A DNA stretch of 64,000 nucleotides from an uncultured Tenacibaculum sp. (GTDB taxonomy: Bacteria; Bacteroidota; Bacteroidia; Flavobacteriales; Flavobacteriaceae): NCBI RefSeq assembly GCF_947495995.1, contig NZ_CANMAX010000003.1:310001-374000 (forward strand), given 5' to 3'. The notes below the pieces were generated by a model that saw only the letters and a program-made list of their open reading frames with translations, had not been told where the DNA came from and made no database searches. Made by a program: the position numbers and the translations under genes. Below, piece after piece: positions 47,437 to 54,875 of the stretch (position 1 is the stretch's first letter; each line of letters starts with the position of its first letter).

Positions 47437-47439
47437 CTT

Positions 47440-47473
47440 AAAGTCTTTAAGAGTAATCTTAAAGACTTTTTTG
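47440..47473 (+). terminator. Terminator of tRNA-Gln copy 2
   Basis: 12-bp stem (47440-47451 with 47458-47469), 6-nt loop, T-run. Sequence unrelated to the terminator of copy 1. Confidence 0.85.
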
Positions 47474-47572
47474 TTTGTTGTAATTTTAAGTAGCGAGCTT
47501 GGTTTTTAGTTTTTTTAAGAAAAATTTATCAATCTAAGGGTTTTGTCTACAAATAAATTAATCTTACCTTTC

Positions 47573-47580
47573 TATATTTG
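47573..47580 (+). promoter_or_regulatory. -7 element TATATTTG upstream of the LuxR-type regulator
   Basis: TAnnTTTG 60 nt before the ATG. A 6-bp inverted repeat (47609-47614 with 47618-47623) lies in the leader and might be an autoregulatory site. Confidence 0.45.
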
Positions 47581-47640
47581 TAAATGATTTAAATTAATTA
47601 ACCTCCGACTGCAAATATTGCAGTAATAAATTTAAAGAAA

Positions 47641-48276
47641 ATGAAAATATTTATAACTGATGATCACGGATTGATCATTGATGGTATTGAAGCCATTCTG
47701 AAAACATCCGTTCATCAAGTAGTAGGTTCGGCTAAAACTGGAGCTGAACTAATTCAATGGTTAGATTTTAACGAATGTGATGTTGTAATTCTCGATTTAA
47801 AACTTCCCGACATGAGTGGTGTTGAAGTTTTAAAACAAGTCTTCGGAAAAGAAAATGCGCCTAAATTTTTAATAGTATCCGGTTCCTATGATATAAAACA
47901 GATTCAAGAAACGATTTTGTTAGGAGCTTCAGGTTATATTTCAAAAGTAAGTCTTAGTAAAGAGTTAGATGAAGCTTTGCTGAAGTTAAGTCAAGGTAGA
48001 AGATTTTATTCAGATTGTGTTATTGATGCTATTATATCAAGGCAGTTAGAAGAAGATTCTATGGTTACTTTAAAAAGCATGTTGTCACCAAGAGAAGCAC
48101 AAGCACTTCAAATGTTAACAGATAATATGGAAACTTGTGATATCTGTGATGAAATGAGAATCACAAAAAGTTCTTTTAATACATTAATATCTAGAATGAC
48201 CAAGAAACTTCGGGTGAAGAAGAAAATAGGATTAGTTGTATTAGCAATAAAACACAAATTCAATAATTCAATGTAG
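47641..48276 (+). CDS. Response regulator with LuxR-type HTH
   Basis: 211 aa. Receiver (residues 1-120) with TDDHG at the acidic pocket, phospho-acceptor Asp52 in ILDLKLPDMSG, and Lys in ISKVS. C-terminal LuxR/GerE-type HTH (about 145-205: LSPREAQALQML ... RITKSSFNTLISRMTKKLRV). The recognition helix is divergent from canonical NarL proteins. No kinase is adjacent. It precedes two small envelope genes that may be targets. Confidence 0.9.
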   Translation: MKIFITDDHGLIIDGIEAILKTSVHQVVGSAKTGAELIQWLDFNECDVVILDLKLPDMSGVEVLKQVFGKENAPKFLIVSGSYDIKQIQETILLGASGYISKVSLSKELDEALLKLSQGRRFYSDCVIDAIISRQLEEDSMVTLKSMLSPREAQALQMLTDNMETCDICDEMRITKSSFNTLISRMTKKLRVKKKIGLVVLAIKHKFNNSM

Positions 48277-48345
48277 AATTAACAAAGCGACTAGGGTTTT
48301 AAAATTTTTAATTTTAGTGGTTTATTAAAATTAAATCACAATATC

Positions 48346-48531
48346 ATGAAAAATTTATTTAAAATCTTAGTAGTAGTTTTAGTAGTAAGCTTTGTTTCTT
48401 GTACAGAAAACCAAGAAATAGTTACAAACAATGGGAACATCATTGACGCAGAACAATTCGGTGTCGAAAAAGAAGAAACCGGAACTAATGACGGAGGAAC
48501 CTCTAATTCAGATGATGAAGAAGAAGAGTAG
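48346..48531 (+). CDS. Small acidic lipoprotein
   Basis: 61 aa. Hydrophobic N-terminus with lipobox FVSC (Cys19), then a short Asn/Gly-rich tail ending in DDEEEE. Function unknown. The 3' end overlaps the start of the following membrane-protein gene by 17-20 nt, so the two are probably translationally coupled. Confidence 0.65.
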   Translation: MKNLFKILVVVLVVSFVSCTENQEIVTNNGNIIDAEQFGVEKEETGTNDGGTSNSDDEEEE

Positions 48532-49192
48532 TTCTATAATTGCCTATTTATTTTTAGGGGTGTTAACCGCATCTTTTCTTTTTGCTTTTGAGTTTTTAGA
48601 AAAAGAAAGTAATAGAACTGTAGTGTCTAAAAAAGAGACTGCAGAAGCAAGAAAAGTTAATTCAAAAGAATTGAGTGAGTTAAAAGAATATGTGAAGAAA
48701 AATAATCCTAAGCTTTATGCTGAATATGCCGAGGCTAATGATAAATTGAATAAGTCTAAAAAAGAGTATAAAGCAGCGTTAGAAGATGATAAGTTTTTAG
48801 GTTTTCCTAATTTTAGGATATTCGCATATAATTTTTTTCCTACTTTATTGTTGTTTTTCTATGTCGTTTATCATTTGTATTTAACAACAAAGAGTCAAAA
48901 GAAGAATATAGGGATAAAGTTGATTCATCTTGTGTTTTTACTGTATTTAACTACTCGAATATATTGGGTTTTTCAACCTTCAGCAGATTTAAGTAAAGGT
49001 GAGTATTATATTTTAGCAATAATTACCACCGTTTTAGTTTCGCTTTCAGTTTGGTTATTTCATAAGAAAGAACTTACCTGGAATCGAAAAGTAAAAAAGA
49101 AATTAATGAAAGTCTCTTATTATGCAATGGTTAATTGCGAAGAAGACAAGGTTGAAGATATGGCAAAAATTATAGAGCAGCCTTTGAAATAA
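48512..49192 (+). CDS. Hypothetical membrane protein
   Basis: About 226 aa from ATG 48512 (or 225 from 48515); the longer frame from 48431 would add a non-hydrophobic stretch and run through the lipoprotein gene, so the MMKKK start is preferred. A GGAGGA lies about 15 nt upstream. One N-terminal membrane helix, a charged coiled-coil (about 35-85), then three more helices. Family not recognised. Coupled to the preceding lipoprotein and ends at a terminator. Confidence 0.7.
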   Translation: MMKKKSSSIIAYLFLGVLTASFLFAFEFLEKESNRTVVSKKETAEARKVNSKELSELKEYVKKNNPKLYAEYAEANDKLNKSKKEYKAALEDDKFLGFPNFRIFAYNFFPTLLLFFYVVYHLYLTTKSQKKNIGIKLIHLVFLLYLTTRIYWVFQPSADLSKGEYYILAIITTVLVSLSVWLFHKKELTWNRKVKKKLMKVSYYAMVNCEEDKVEDMAKIIEQPLK

Positions 49193-49198
49193 AATTAT

Positions 49199-49226
49199 GA
49201 ACCGATCTTTAAAAGGTCGGTTTTTC
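49199..49226 (+). terminator. Terminator after the small envelope pair
   Basis: 9-bp stem with one G-T pair (49201-49209 with 49213-49221), 3-nt loop, T-run. Confidence 0.75.
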
Positions 49227-49379
49227 GTTTTATTTAGTTCTCGTAAAAGATGTAATTTGTCTCGTTTTTTTCTGGCGAAAGCGTTTGATTTGATTGTTTT
49301 ATTGAAAAAATAATGAAATCTAAAACGTTTTTTTAGCAAATTCCTAGAAAATTCAACTTGAACAGTAAAGTTTTCTTTA

Positions 49380-49411
49380 TTTGTTTGGTATGTTATAAGT
49401 TATTATATTTG
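49380..49411 (+). promoter_or_regulatory. Promoter of rimP-nusA-infB
   Basis: TTTG at 49380-49383, 20-nt spacer, -7 TATATTTG at 49404-49411, about 60 nt before the rimP ATG. Confidence 0.7.
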
Positions 49412-49438
49412 CACAGAAATTCTCGATAAGATAATTGC

Positions 49439-49464
49439 AGGGGACCAAAAGTCCCCTCTTTTTA
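49439..49464 (+). promoter_or_regulatory. Terminator-like hairpin in the rimP leader (candidate attenuator)
   Basis: 7-bp GC-rich stem (49439-49445 with 49451-49457), 5-nt loop, followed by CTTTTT, all between the promoter and the rimP start at 49473. A terminator in this place would make operon expression depend on anti-termination; NusA, encoded in the operon, is known to regulate its own operon in E. coli. Confidence 0.6.
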
Positions 49465-49472
49465 TACCTAAA

Positions 49473-49934
49473 ATGAATCAAGATAAAGTAAAAGAATTAT
49501 TACAAGAAGCCTTAGATGAGAACCCAACATTGTTTCTTATCGATTTACAGTTTCTTGCTAATAATAAGATAAAAGTGATTGTAGATGGAGATTCTGGTGT
49601 TCCTTTAAGCGAATGTGTAAGAATTAGCAGGAATATTGAACATAACTTAGATAGAGAAGAAGAAGATTTTTCTTTAGAAGTTACGACTCCAGATATATCA
49701 CACCCTTTAAAAGTTAAAAGACAATACAATAAAAATATAAATAGAACTTTAAAGGTTAAAACAGAAGATAAAGAAATAGAAGGAGTATTATCTGAAGTTA
49801 CTGAAGATAAAATCGTTCTAAAATGGAAAACGAGAGAACCTAAGCCAGTAGGTAAAGGAAAACATACAGTAGAGAAGGAAGCTGAAATATTGTATGGAGA
49901 TATTAAAGAAGCAAAAGTGAAGATTATATTTTAA
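49473..49934 (+). CDS. rimP: Ribosome maturation factor RimP
   Basis: 153 aa, normal length. Needed for 30S subunit maturation. Has the VDGDSGVPLSECVRISRNIE segment and DFSLEVTTPDISHPLK, followed by a C-terminal SH3-like domain. It is first of the rimP-nusA-infB operon and lies 10 nt before nusA. Confidence 0.95.
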   Translation: MNQDKVKELLQEALDENPTLFLIDLQFLANNKIKVIVDGDSGVPLSECVRISRNIEHNLDREEEDFSLEVTTPDISHPLKVKRQYNKNINRTLKVKTEDKEIEGVLSEVTEDKIVLKWKTREPKPVGKGKHTVEKEAEILYGDIKEAKVKIIF

Positions 49935-49944
49935 CAGCAAGAAA

Positions 49945-51201
49945 ATGGAGAACATTGCATTAATTGAGTCATTTTCAGATTTTAAAGACAACAAAAGTAT
50001 AGACAGGGTAACCTTAATGTCTATCTTAGAAGAAGTATTTCGTTCGGCTTTAAAACGTAAGTACGGTTCAGACGATAATTTTGATATTATTATCAATCCA
50101 GATAAAGGAGATTTAGAAATCTGGAGAAACAGAATCGTTGTTGCCGATGGTATGTCTGAAGATGATAATGAAGAGATTGAACTTTCAGAAGCAAGGAAAA
50201 TTGAGCCTGATTTTGAAATTGGAGAAGATGTTTCTGAAGAAGTTAAGTTAATAGACTTAGGTAGAAGAGCAATTCTTGCGTTACGTCAAAATTTAATTTC
50301 AAAAATACACGAACACGATAGTACAAACGTGTTCAAGCAGTTTAAAGATCTTGAAGGAGAGATTTATAGTGCAGAAGTTCACCACATTCGTCACAATGCA
50401 GTGATTTTATTAGACGACGAAGGAAACGAAATAGTTCTACCAAAAACAGAACAAATCAGATCAGATTTCTTTAGAAAAGGAGATGCTGTAAGAGGTGTAA
50501 TCAAAAAAGTAGAATTAAAAGGAAATAAACCATCAATAGTATTATCAAGAACATCACCAAATTTCTTAGTGAAGTTATTTGAACAAGAAATTCCTGAGGT
50601 TTTTGATGGATTAATTACTATTGAAGGAGTAGCAAGAATTCCTGGAGATAAAGCAAAGATTGCTGTAGATTCTTATGATGATAGAATCGACCCAGTTGGA
50701 GCTTGTGTCGGAGTTAAAGGTTCTCGTATTCATGGAATCGTTCGTGAGTTAGGTAACGAAAATATCGACGTTATTAACTATACTAAAAACGAACAATTAT
50801 TCATTTCAAGAGCTTTAAGTCCTGCTAAAGTTACTTCAGTAGAGATTCTTAAGTTTGATGAAGAGAAAAATGGTAAAAAAGGACGTGTAAATGTACTTTT
50901 AAAACCAGAAGAAGTATCGAAAGCAATTGGTAGATCAGGAGTTAATATCCGTTTAGCAAGCCAATTAACAGGGTACGAGATAGACGTTCAAAGAGAAGGT
51001 ATCGAAGAGGAAGATGTAGAGTTAACAGAATTCTCTGACGAAATAGAAGCTTGGGTAATTGAAGAATTCAAAAAGATAGGTTTAGATACAGCGAAAAGCG
51101 TGTTAGAGAAAGACGTTGTAGAGCTTGTTAAAAGAACAGATCTTGAAGAAGAAACTATTATTGAAGTTCAAAGAATTCTAAGAGAAGAATTCGAAGAGTA
51201 A
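49945..51201 (+). CDS. nusA: Transcription elongation/termination factor NusA
   Basis: 418 aa. N-terminal RNA-polymerase-binding domain (1-about 130), S1 domain (EGEIYSAEVHHIRHNAVILLDD), and two KH domains (DPVGACVGVKGSRIHGIVRELGNENIDVI; GRSGVNIRLASQLTGYEIDV, both given here in shortened form). A short acidic C-terminus replaces the acidic repeats seen in E. coli. It modulates pausing and termination, and lies between rimP and infB. Confidence 0.97.
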   Translation: MENIALIESFSDFKDNKSIDRVTLMSILEEVFRSALKRKYGSDDNFDIIINPDKGDLEIWRNRIVVADGMSEDDNEEIELSEARKIEPDFEIGEDVSEEVKLIDLGRRAILALRQNLISKIHEHDSTNVFKQFKDLEGEIYSAEVHHIRHNAVILLDDEGNEIVLPKTEQIRSDFFRKGDAVRGVIKKVELKGNKPSIVLSRTSPNFLVKLFEQEIPEVFDGLITIEGVARIPGDKAKIAVDSYDDRIDPVGACVGVKGSRIHGIVRELGNENIDVINYTKNEQLFISRALSPAKVTSVEILKFDEEKNGKKGRVNVLLKPEEVSKAIGRSGVNIRLASQLTGYEIDVQREGIEEEDVELTEFSDEIEAWVIEEFKKIGLDTAKSVLEKDVVELVKRTDLEEETIIEVQRILREEFEE

Positions 51202-51295
51202 TAATAAAACAAAAGGTTAATCGATTCCTTAAAAATCGAAAACATATTGCACTAATTGAATAGCAATATGTTCATTTAAAGTATAATAATAATTT

Positions 51296-54202
51296 ATGGC
51301 TGAAGCTAAAACATTAAGACTAAACAGAGTTTTAAGAGAATTAAATATCTCTTTAGATAGAGCGGTGGAGCACTTGTCTAAAAACGGACATGATATCGAA
51401 GCACGCCCTACTACTAAGATTTCTGATGCTGAATACCGAATTCTTTTGGACGGTTTTCAGACAGATAAATCTAAAAGAGTAGCTTCTCAAGAGGTAAGCG
51501 AAGAAAAGCGAAAAGAGAAGGAAGAAATTCGTAAAAGACTTGAGGCAGAACAAGAAGCTAAGCGTTTACAAGAAGAAGCAAAAAAACAAGAAGTTTTAAA
51601 AGCTAAAGCCGAAAAGCCTCAACTTAAAACTGTTGGTAAAATTGATATCAATAAACCAAAGCAAGAAGTTAAAAAAGAAGAGGTGAAAAAAGAAGAGGTA
51701 GTTGAAAAACCAAAAGCGGTGGAACCAGCTAAACCTGAAGTAAAGAAAACCCAAGAGGTAAAAAAGGAAGTTGAAAAGCAGGTAGAGAAACCAAAACCAG
51801 CACCAAAAAAATCAATTCCTCAAAAGCCAATCGATAAAGCTTCTGAAATCTCTAGAAGGCCAGAGAAAAAGGATTTTGCTAAAAAGCAAGAGCCTAAGAA
51901 AGAAGCTGCAAAAGAGGTTACACCAGAAAACGCTGAGAAAATTAAAACAAAGTATCAGAAGTTAGATGGTCCTAAAATGACAGGTCAAAAAATTGATTTA
52001 AAACAATTTGAAAGACCTAAGAAGAAAAAACCAGAAAACAAGGATAATAATTCTAATAATGATAAGAGAAAGCGTAGAAGAATTACGAAACCTGGTGCAG
52101 GAAATAATAACCAACAAGGGAACAACAATAACCGAGGAGGTCAAGGTAATAACAACCGTGGCGGACAAGGAAATAATAATAACCGAGGTGGACAAGGAAA
52201 TAACCGAGGAGGTCAAGGAAATAACAACCGTGGCGGACAAGGAAATAGAAGAGGTGGAAACCAACGTAGAGGGAGAAGACCTGAGGTTAAAAAAGAAGAA
52301 TTAACAGAAGCTCAAATCCAAAAACAAGTTAGAGAAACTCTTGAAAAGCTTCAAGGTAAATCTAACAAAGGAAAAGGAGCTAAGTATCGTAGAGAGAAAA
52401 GAGATCAACACCGTCAGCAAGCTGAGGCAGAAATGCAAGCAGCACAAGAAAACATCCTTAAAGTTACAGAGTTTGTAACTGTAAGTGAAGTTGCTACGAT
52501 GATGGATAAACCAGTTACAGATATCATTTCAGCATGTATGATGTTAGGAATGATGGTAACAATGAATCAACGTTTAGATGCTGAGACTCTTCAAATAGTT
52601 GCAGAAGAATTTAATTATAAAGTAGAATTCGTTGGAGCAGAAGTAGAAGAATCTATTGAAGAGGTTGAAGATAAACCAGAAGATTTAGAATCTAGAGCGC
52701 CAATTATTACGGTAATGGGTCACGTAGATCACGGTAAAACTTCGTTATTAGATTACGTACGTAAAGCAAATGTAATTGCAGGTGAGAGTGGAGGAATTAC
52801 ACAGCACATTGGAGCTTACAGTGTAACTTTAGATGGCGGGCAAAAAATCGCTTTCTTAGATACACCAGGTCACGAGGCCTTTACAGCGATGCGTGCACGT
52901 GGTGCTCAAGTAACAGATTTAGTAATTATTGTTATTGCAGCGGATGATGATGTAATGCCACAAACAAAAGAAGCAATCTCTCACGCACAAGCAGCAGATG
53001 TGCCAATTGTTTTCGCAATTAACAAAGTAGATAAGCCAAACGCTAATCCAGATAATATTAAGACTCAACTTTCATCTATGAATTTATTAGTAGAGGATTG
53101 GGGAGGAAATATTCAGTCTCAAGAAATCTCTGCTAAAACTGGTCAAGGTATTGATGAGCTTTTAGAAAAAGTATTATTAGAAGCAGAAGTATTAGAATTA
53201 AAAGCTAATCCTAATAAGAATGCTTTAGGTACTGTAGTAGAAGCACAATTAGATAAAGGTAGAGGATATGTTTCTACAATTTTAGTTCAAGCAGGAACAT
53301 TAAAGATTGGAGATTACTTATTAGCTGGTAAGCACAGTGGTAAGGTTAGAGCAATGTTTGATGAGCGTGGAAACAAAGTTAAAGTTGCAGGTCCATCAAC
53401 TCCAGTATCTATTTTAGGTTTAGATGGAGCTCCACAGGCAGGTGATAAGTTCAATGTATTTGAAGACGAAAGAGAAGCTAAGCAAATCGCTGCTAAACGT
53501 TCTCAATTACAACGTGAGCAATCTGTAAGAACTCAGAAAACTTTAACATTAGACGAGATTGGTCGTCGTATTGCTTTAGGAGACTTCAAAGAGTTAAACA
53601 TTATCTTAAAAGGAGATGTGGATGGTTCAGTAGAAGCATTAACAGATTCTTTCCAGAAGTTATCTACTGAAGAAATTCAAGTAAATATCTTACACAAAGG
53701 AGTTGGAGCAATTACTGAATCAGATGTATTATTAGCATCGGCTTCTGATGCAATTATTATTGGATTTAATGTACGTCCTCAATCTAATGCACGTGTAGTA
53801 GCGGATAGAGAAGAAGTAGATATTAGAACATACTCGATTATCTATGACGCTATCAATGATCTTAAAGATGCCATGGAAGGAATGTTATCTCCTGAAATGA
53901 AAGAAGAGGTTATTGGTAATGTAGAAATCAGAGAAGTTTATAAAATTTCTAAGGTTGGAAATATTGCTGGATGTATGGTAATGAACGGTAAGATTACAAG
54001 AGATGCTAAGGTTCGTATTATACGTGAAGGTATTGTGGTGCACGATGGTGAATTAACTTCATTAAAACGTTTCAAAGACGATGTTAAAGAAGTAACTAAA
54101 GGATACGATTGTGGATTACAAATTAAGAACTATAATGATATTAAAGAGAATGACGTTATTGAAGCTTATATTGAAGTAGCAGTTAAGAAAAAGCTGAAAT
54201 AA
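51296..54202 (+). CDS. infB: Translation initiation factor IF-2
   Basis: 968 aa. N-terminal about 380 residues are low complexity: Lys/Glu-rich helix, then an Asn/Gly/Arg array of RGGQGNN units (52113-52262). The GTPase core begins near residue 470 with [23 protein letters not shown] and NKVD, followed by domains II-IV to the C-terminus. It recruits fMet-tRNA to the 30S subunit. The 94-nt gap after nusA shows no terminator. Confidence 0.97.
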   Translation: MAEAKTLRLNRVLRELNISLDRAVEHLSKNGHDIEARPTTKISDAEYRILLDGFQTDKSKRVASQEVSEEKRKEKEEIRKRLEAEQEAKRLQEEAKKQEVLKAKAEKPQLKTVGKIDINKPKQEVKKEEVKKEEVVEKPKAVEPAKPEVKKTQEVKKEVEKQVEKPKPAPKKSIPQKPIDKASEISRRPEKKDFAKKQEPKKEAAKEVTPENAEKIKTKYQKLDGPKMTGQKIDLKQFERPKKKKPENKDNNSNNDKRKRRRITKPGAGNNNQQGNNNNRGGQGNNNRGGQGNNNNRGGQGNNRGGQGNNNRGGQGNRRGGNQRRGRRPEVKKEELTEAQIQKQVRETLEKLQGKSNKGKGAKYRREKRDQHRQQAEAEMQAAQENILKVTEFVTVSEVATMMDKPVTDIISACMMLGMMVTMNQRLDAETLQIVAEEFNYKVEFVGAEVEESIEEVEDKPEDLESRAPIITVMGHVDHGKTSLLDYVRKANVIAGESGGITQHIGAYSVTLDGGQKIAFLDTPGHEAFTAMRARGAQVTDLVIIVIAADDDVMPQTKEAISHAQAADVPIVFAINKVDKPNANPDNIKTQLSSMNLLVEDWGGNIQSQEISAKTGQGIDELLEKVLLEAEVLELKANPNKNALGTVVEAQLDKGRGYVSTILVQAGTLKIGDYLLAGKHSGKVRAMFDERGNKVKVAGPSTPVSILGLDGAPQAGDKFNVFEDEREAKQIAAKRSQLQREQSVRTQKTLTLDEIGRRIALGDFKELNIILKGDVDGSVEALTDSFQKLSTEEIQVNILHKGVGAITESDVLLASASDAIIIGFNVRPQSNARVVADREEVDIRTYSIIYDAINDLKDAMEGMLSPEMKEEVIGNVEIREVYKISKVGNIAGCMVMNGKITRDAKVRIIREGIVVHDGELTSLKRFKDDVKEVTKGYDCGLQIKNYNDIKENDVIEAYIEVAVKKKLK
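52113..52262 (+). repeat. RGGQGNN coding repeats in infB
   Basis: About eight Asn-Arg-Gly-Gly-Gln-Gly units in tandem within the N-terminal region of IF-2. DNA units are similar enough to shift copy number. Confidence 0.8.
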
Positions 54203-54222
54203 TTAATTCCTTATAAATAATA

Positions 54223-54257
54223 AAAAAGCCTGTTAAGTTAATTAACAGGTTTTTTTA
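54223..54257. terminator. Terminator of the rimP-nusA-infB operon
   Basis: 8-bp core stem (54229-54236 with 54242-54249) extended by a G-T and A-T pairs, T-run on the plus strand; the A-run on the left may serve the convergent 54260-54670 gene. Confidence 0.8.
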
Positions 54258-54259
54258 TT

Positions 54260-54670
54260 TTATGACTTCGGGTTTAAATTAAAATCTTTTTCAATATCTC
54301 TAAGATGTAATATTTTTAATATGATTAAACTTGAAAGTAAAGCAACAGCATAATAACATTTTGGTGTGCCTTTAATTAAAGTCTTTGGGCATACAAAATC
54401 TCCTTTTATATGCATTATAGTAGCAGTTGTGGCTACTAGTAAAGCAAATCCAATACTAATAAAATAGAGATAGTTTCTCTTTTTAGTTACATGTGAAATT
54501 AAGGCTATTATAAAACAAGCAAAAACCACATAACATACAGGTATTTCTTGAACTTTCGGACAAGTAGTTCCTGTTTTTATTTGCAGAATAACAGCTCTAA
54601 GAATACCTAAAAACCCAACAGTAAAAAATAGATAAATAGTTATGGAGATTATACTTTTAAACCCTTTCAT
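54260..54670 (-). CDS. Four-helix membrane protein with a duplicated CP...PxCY motif
   Basis: 136 aa, four membrane helices. Two similar halves each contain Cys-Pro-x(5-8)-Pro-x-Cys-Tyr just before a helix (TTCPKVQEIPVCYVVF and FVCPKTLIKGTPKCYYAV), which suggests an internal duplication of a two-helix unit. Paired extracytoplasmic cysteines could be redox-active or disulfide-bonded. Family not recognised. Confidence 0.65.
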   Translation of the reverse strand: MKGFKSIISITIYLFFTVGFLGILRAVILQIKTGTTCPKVQEIPVCYVVFACFIIALISHVTKKRNYLYFISIGFALLVATTATIMHIKGDFVCPKTLIKGTPKCYYAVALLSSLIILKILHLRDIEKDFNLNPKS

Positions 54671-54826
54671 GAATTAAAAAAGCTTTATTGTTGTGCATAA
54701 TACTTTTAAGATTTTGTCTTTTTGAAATTGTTATTTTTCTAAAGTATTAAAGCTATGAATTTATTTTAAAAATTAAAATTTCTAACTGTACTTCTTGATG
54801 CTGTATGTAGTTGATTATTAAGATAA

Positions 54827-54858
54827 TTTGATTCTATTAAAAAATCAAACTATATTTG
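54827..54858 (+). promoter_or_regulatory. Promoter of the desaturase/GMC/OYE/TetR operon
   Basis: TTTG at 54827-54830, 20-nt spacer, -7 TATATTTG at 54851-54858. The predicted transcript start is about 10 nt before the ATG at 54876, giving a very short leader. Confidence 0.7.
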
Positions 54859-54875
54859 ATAAAATAGTTTGATTT
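54842..54875. promoter_or_regulatory. Perfect 12-bp inverted repeat, candidate TetR operator
   Basis: Arms 54842-54853 (AAATCAAACTAT) and 54864-54875 (ATAGTTTGATTT) with a 10-bp centre. It overlaps the -7 element and ends directly against the start codon at 54876. The operon's last gene is a TetR regulator, which fits autoregulation. Confidence 0.7.

Noticed and set aside
44590..47439. The two tRNA repeats as attL/attR of an integrated element
   Set aside because: No integrase is present between them, only one T9SS gene, and both copies are complete tRNAs with own promoters and terminators.
48431..48511. Longer start for the 48512-49192 membrane protein
   Set aside because: It would run through the lipoprotein gene in another frame with low-complexity charged sequence; the MMKKK start fits membrane topology.
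52113..52262. infB repeats as a CRISPR-like array
   Set aside because: Units are in-frame codons for RGGQGNN without unique spacers of constant length.
52008..52304. A 98-codon plus-strand ORF inside infB
   Set aside because: It is a shadow of the Lys/Asn/Gly-rich infB repeat region in another frame, with biased low-complexity composition.
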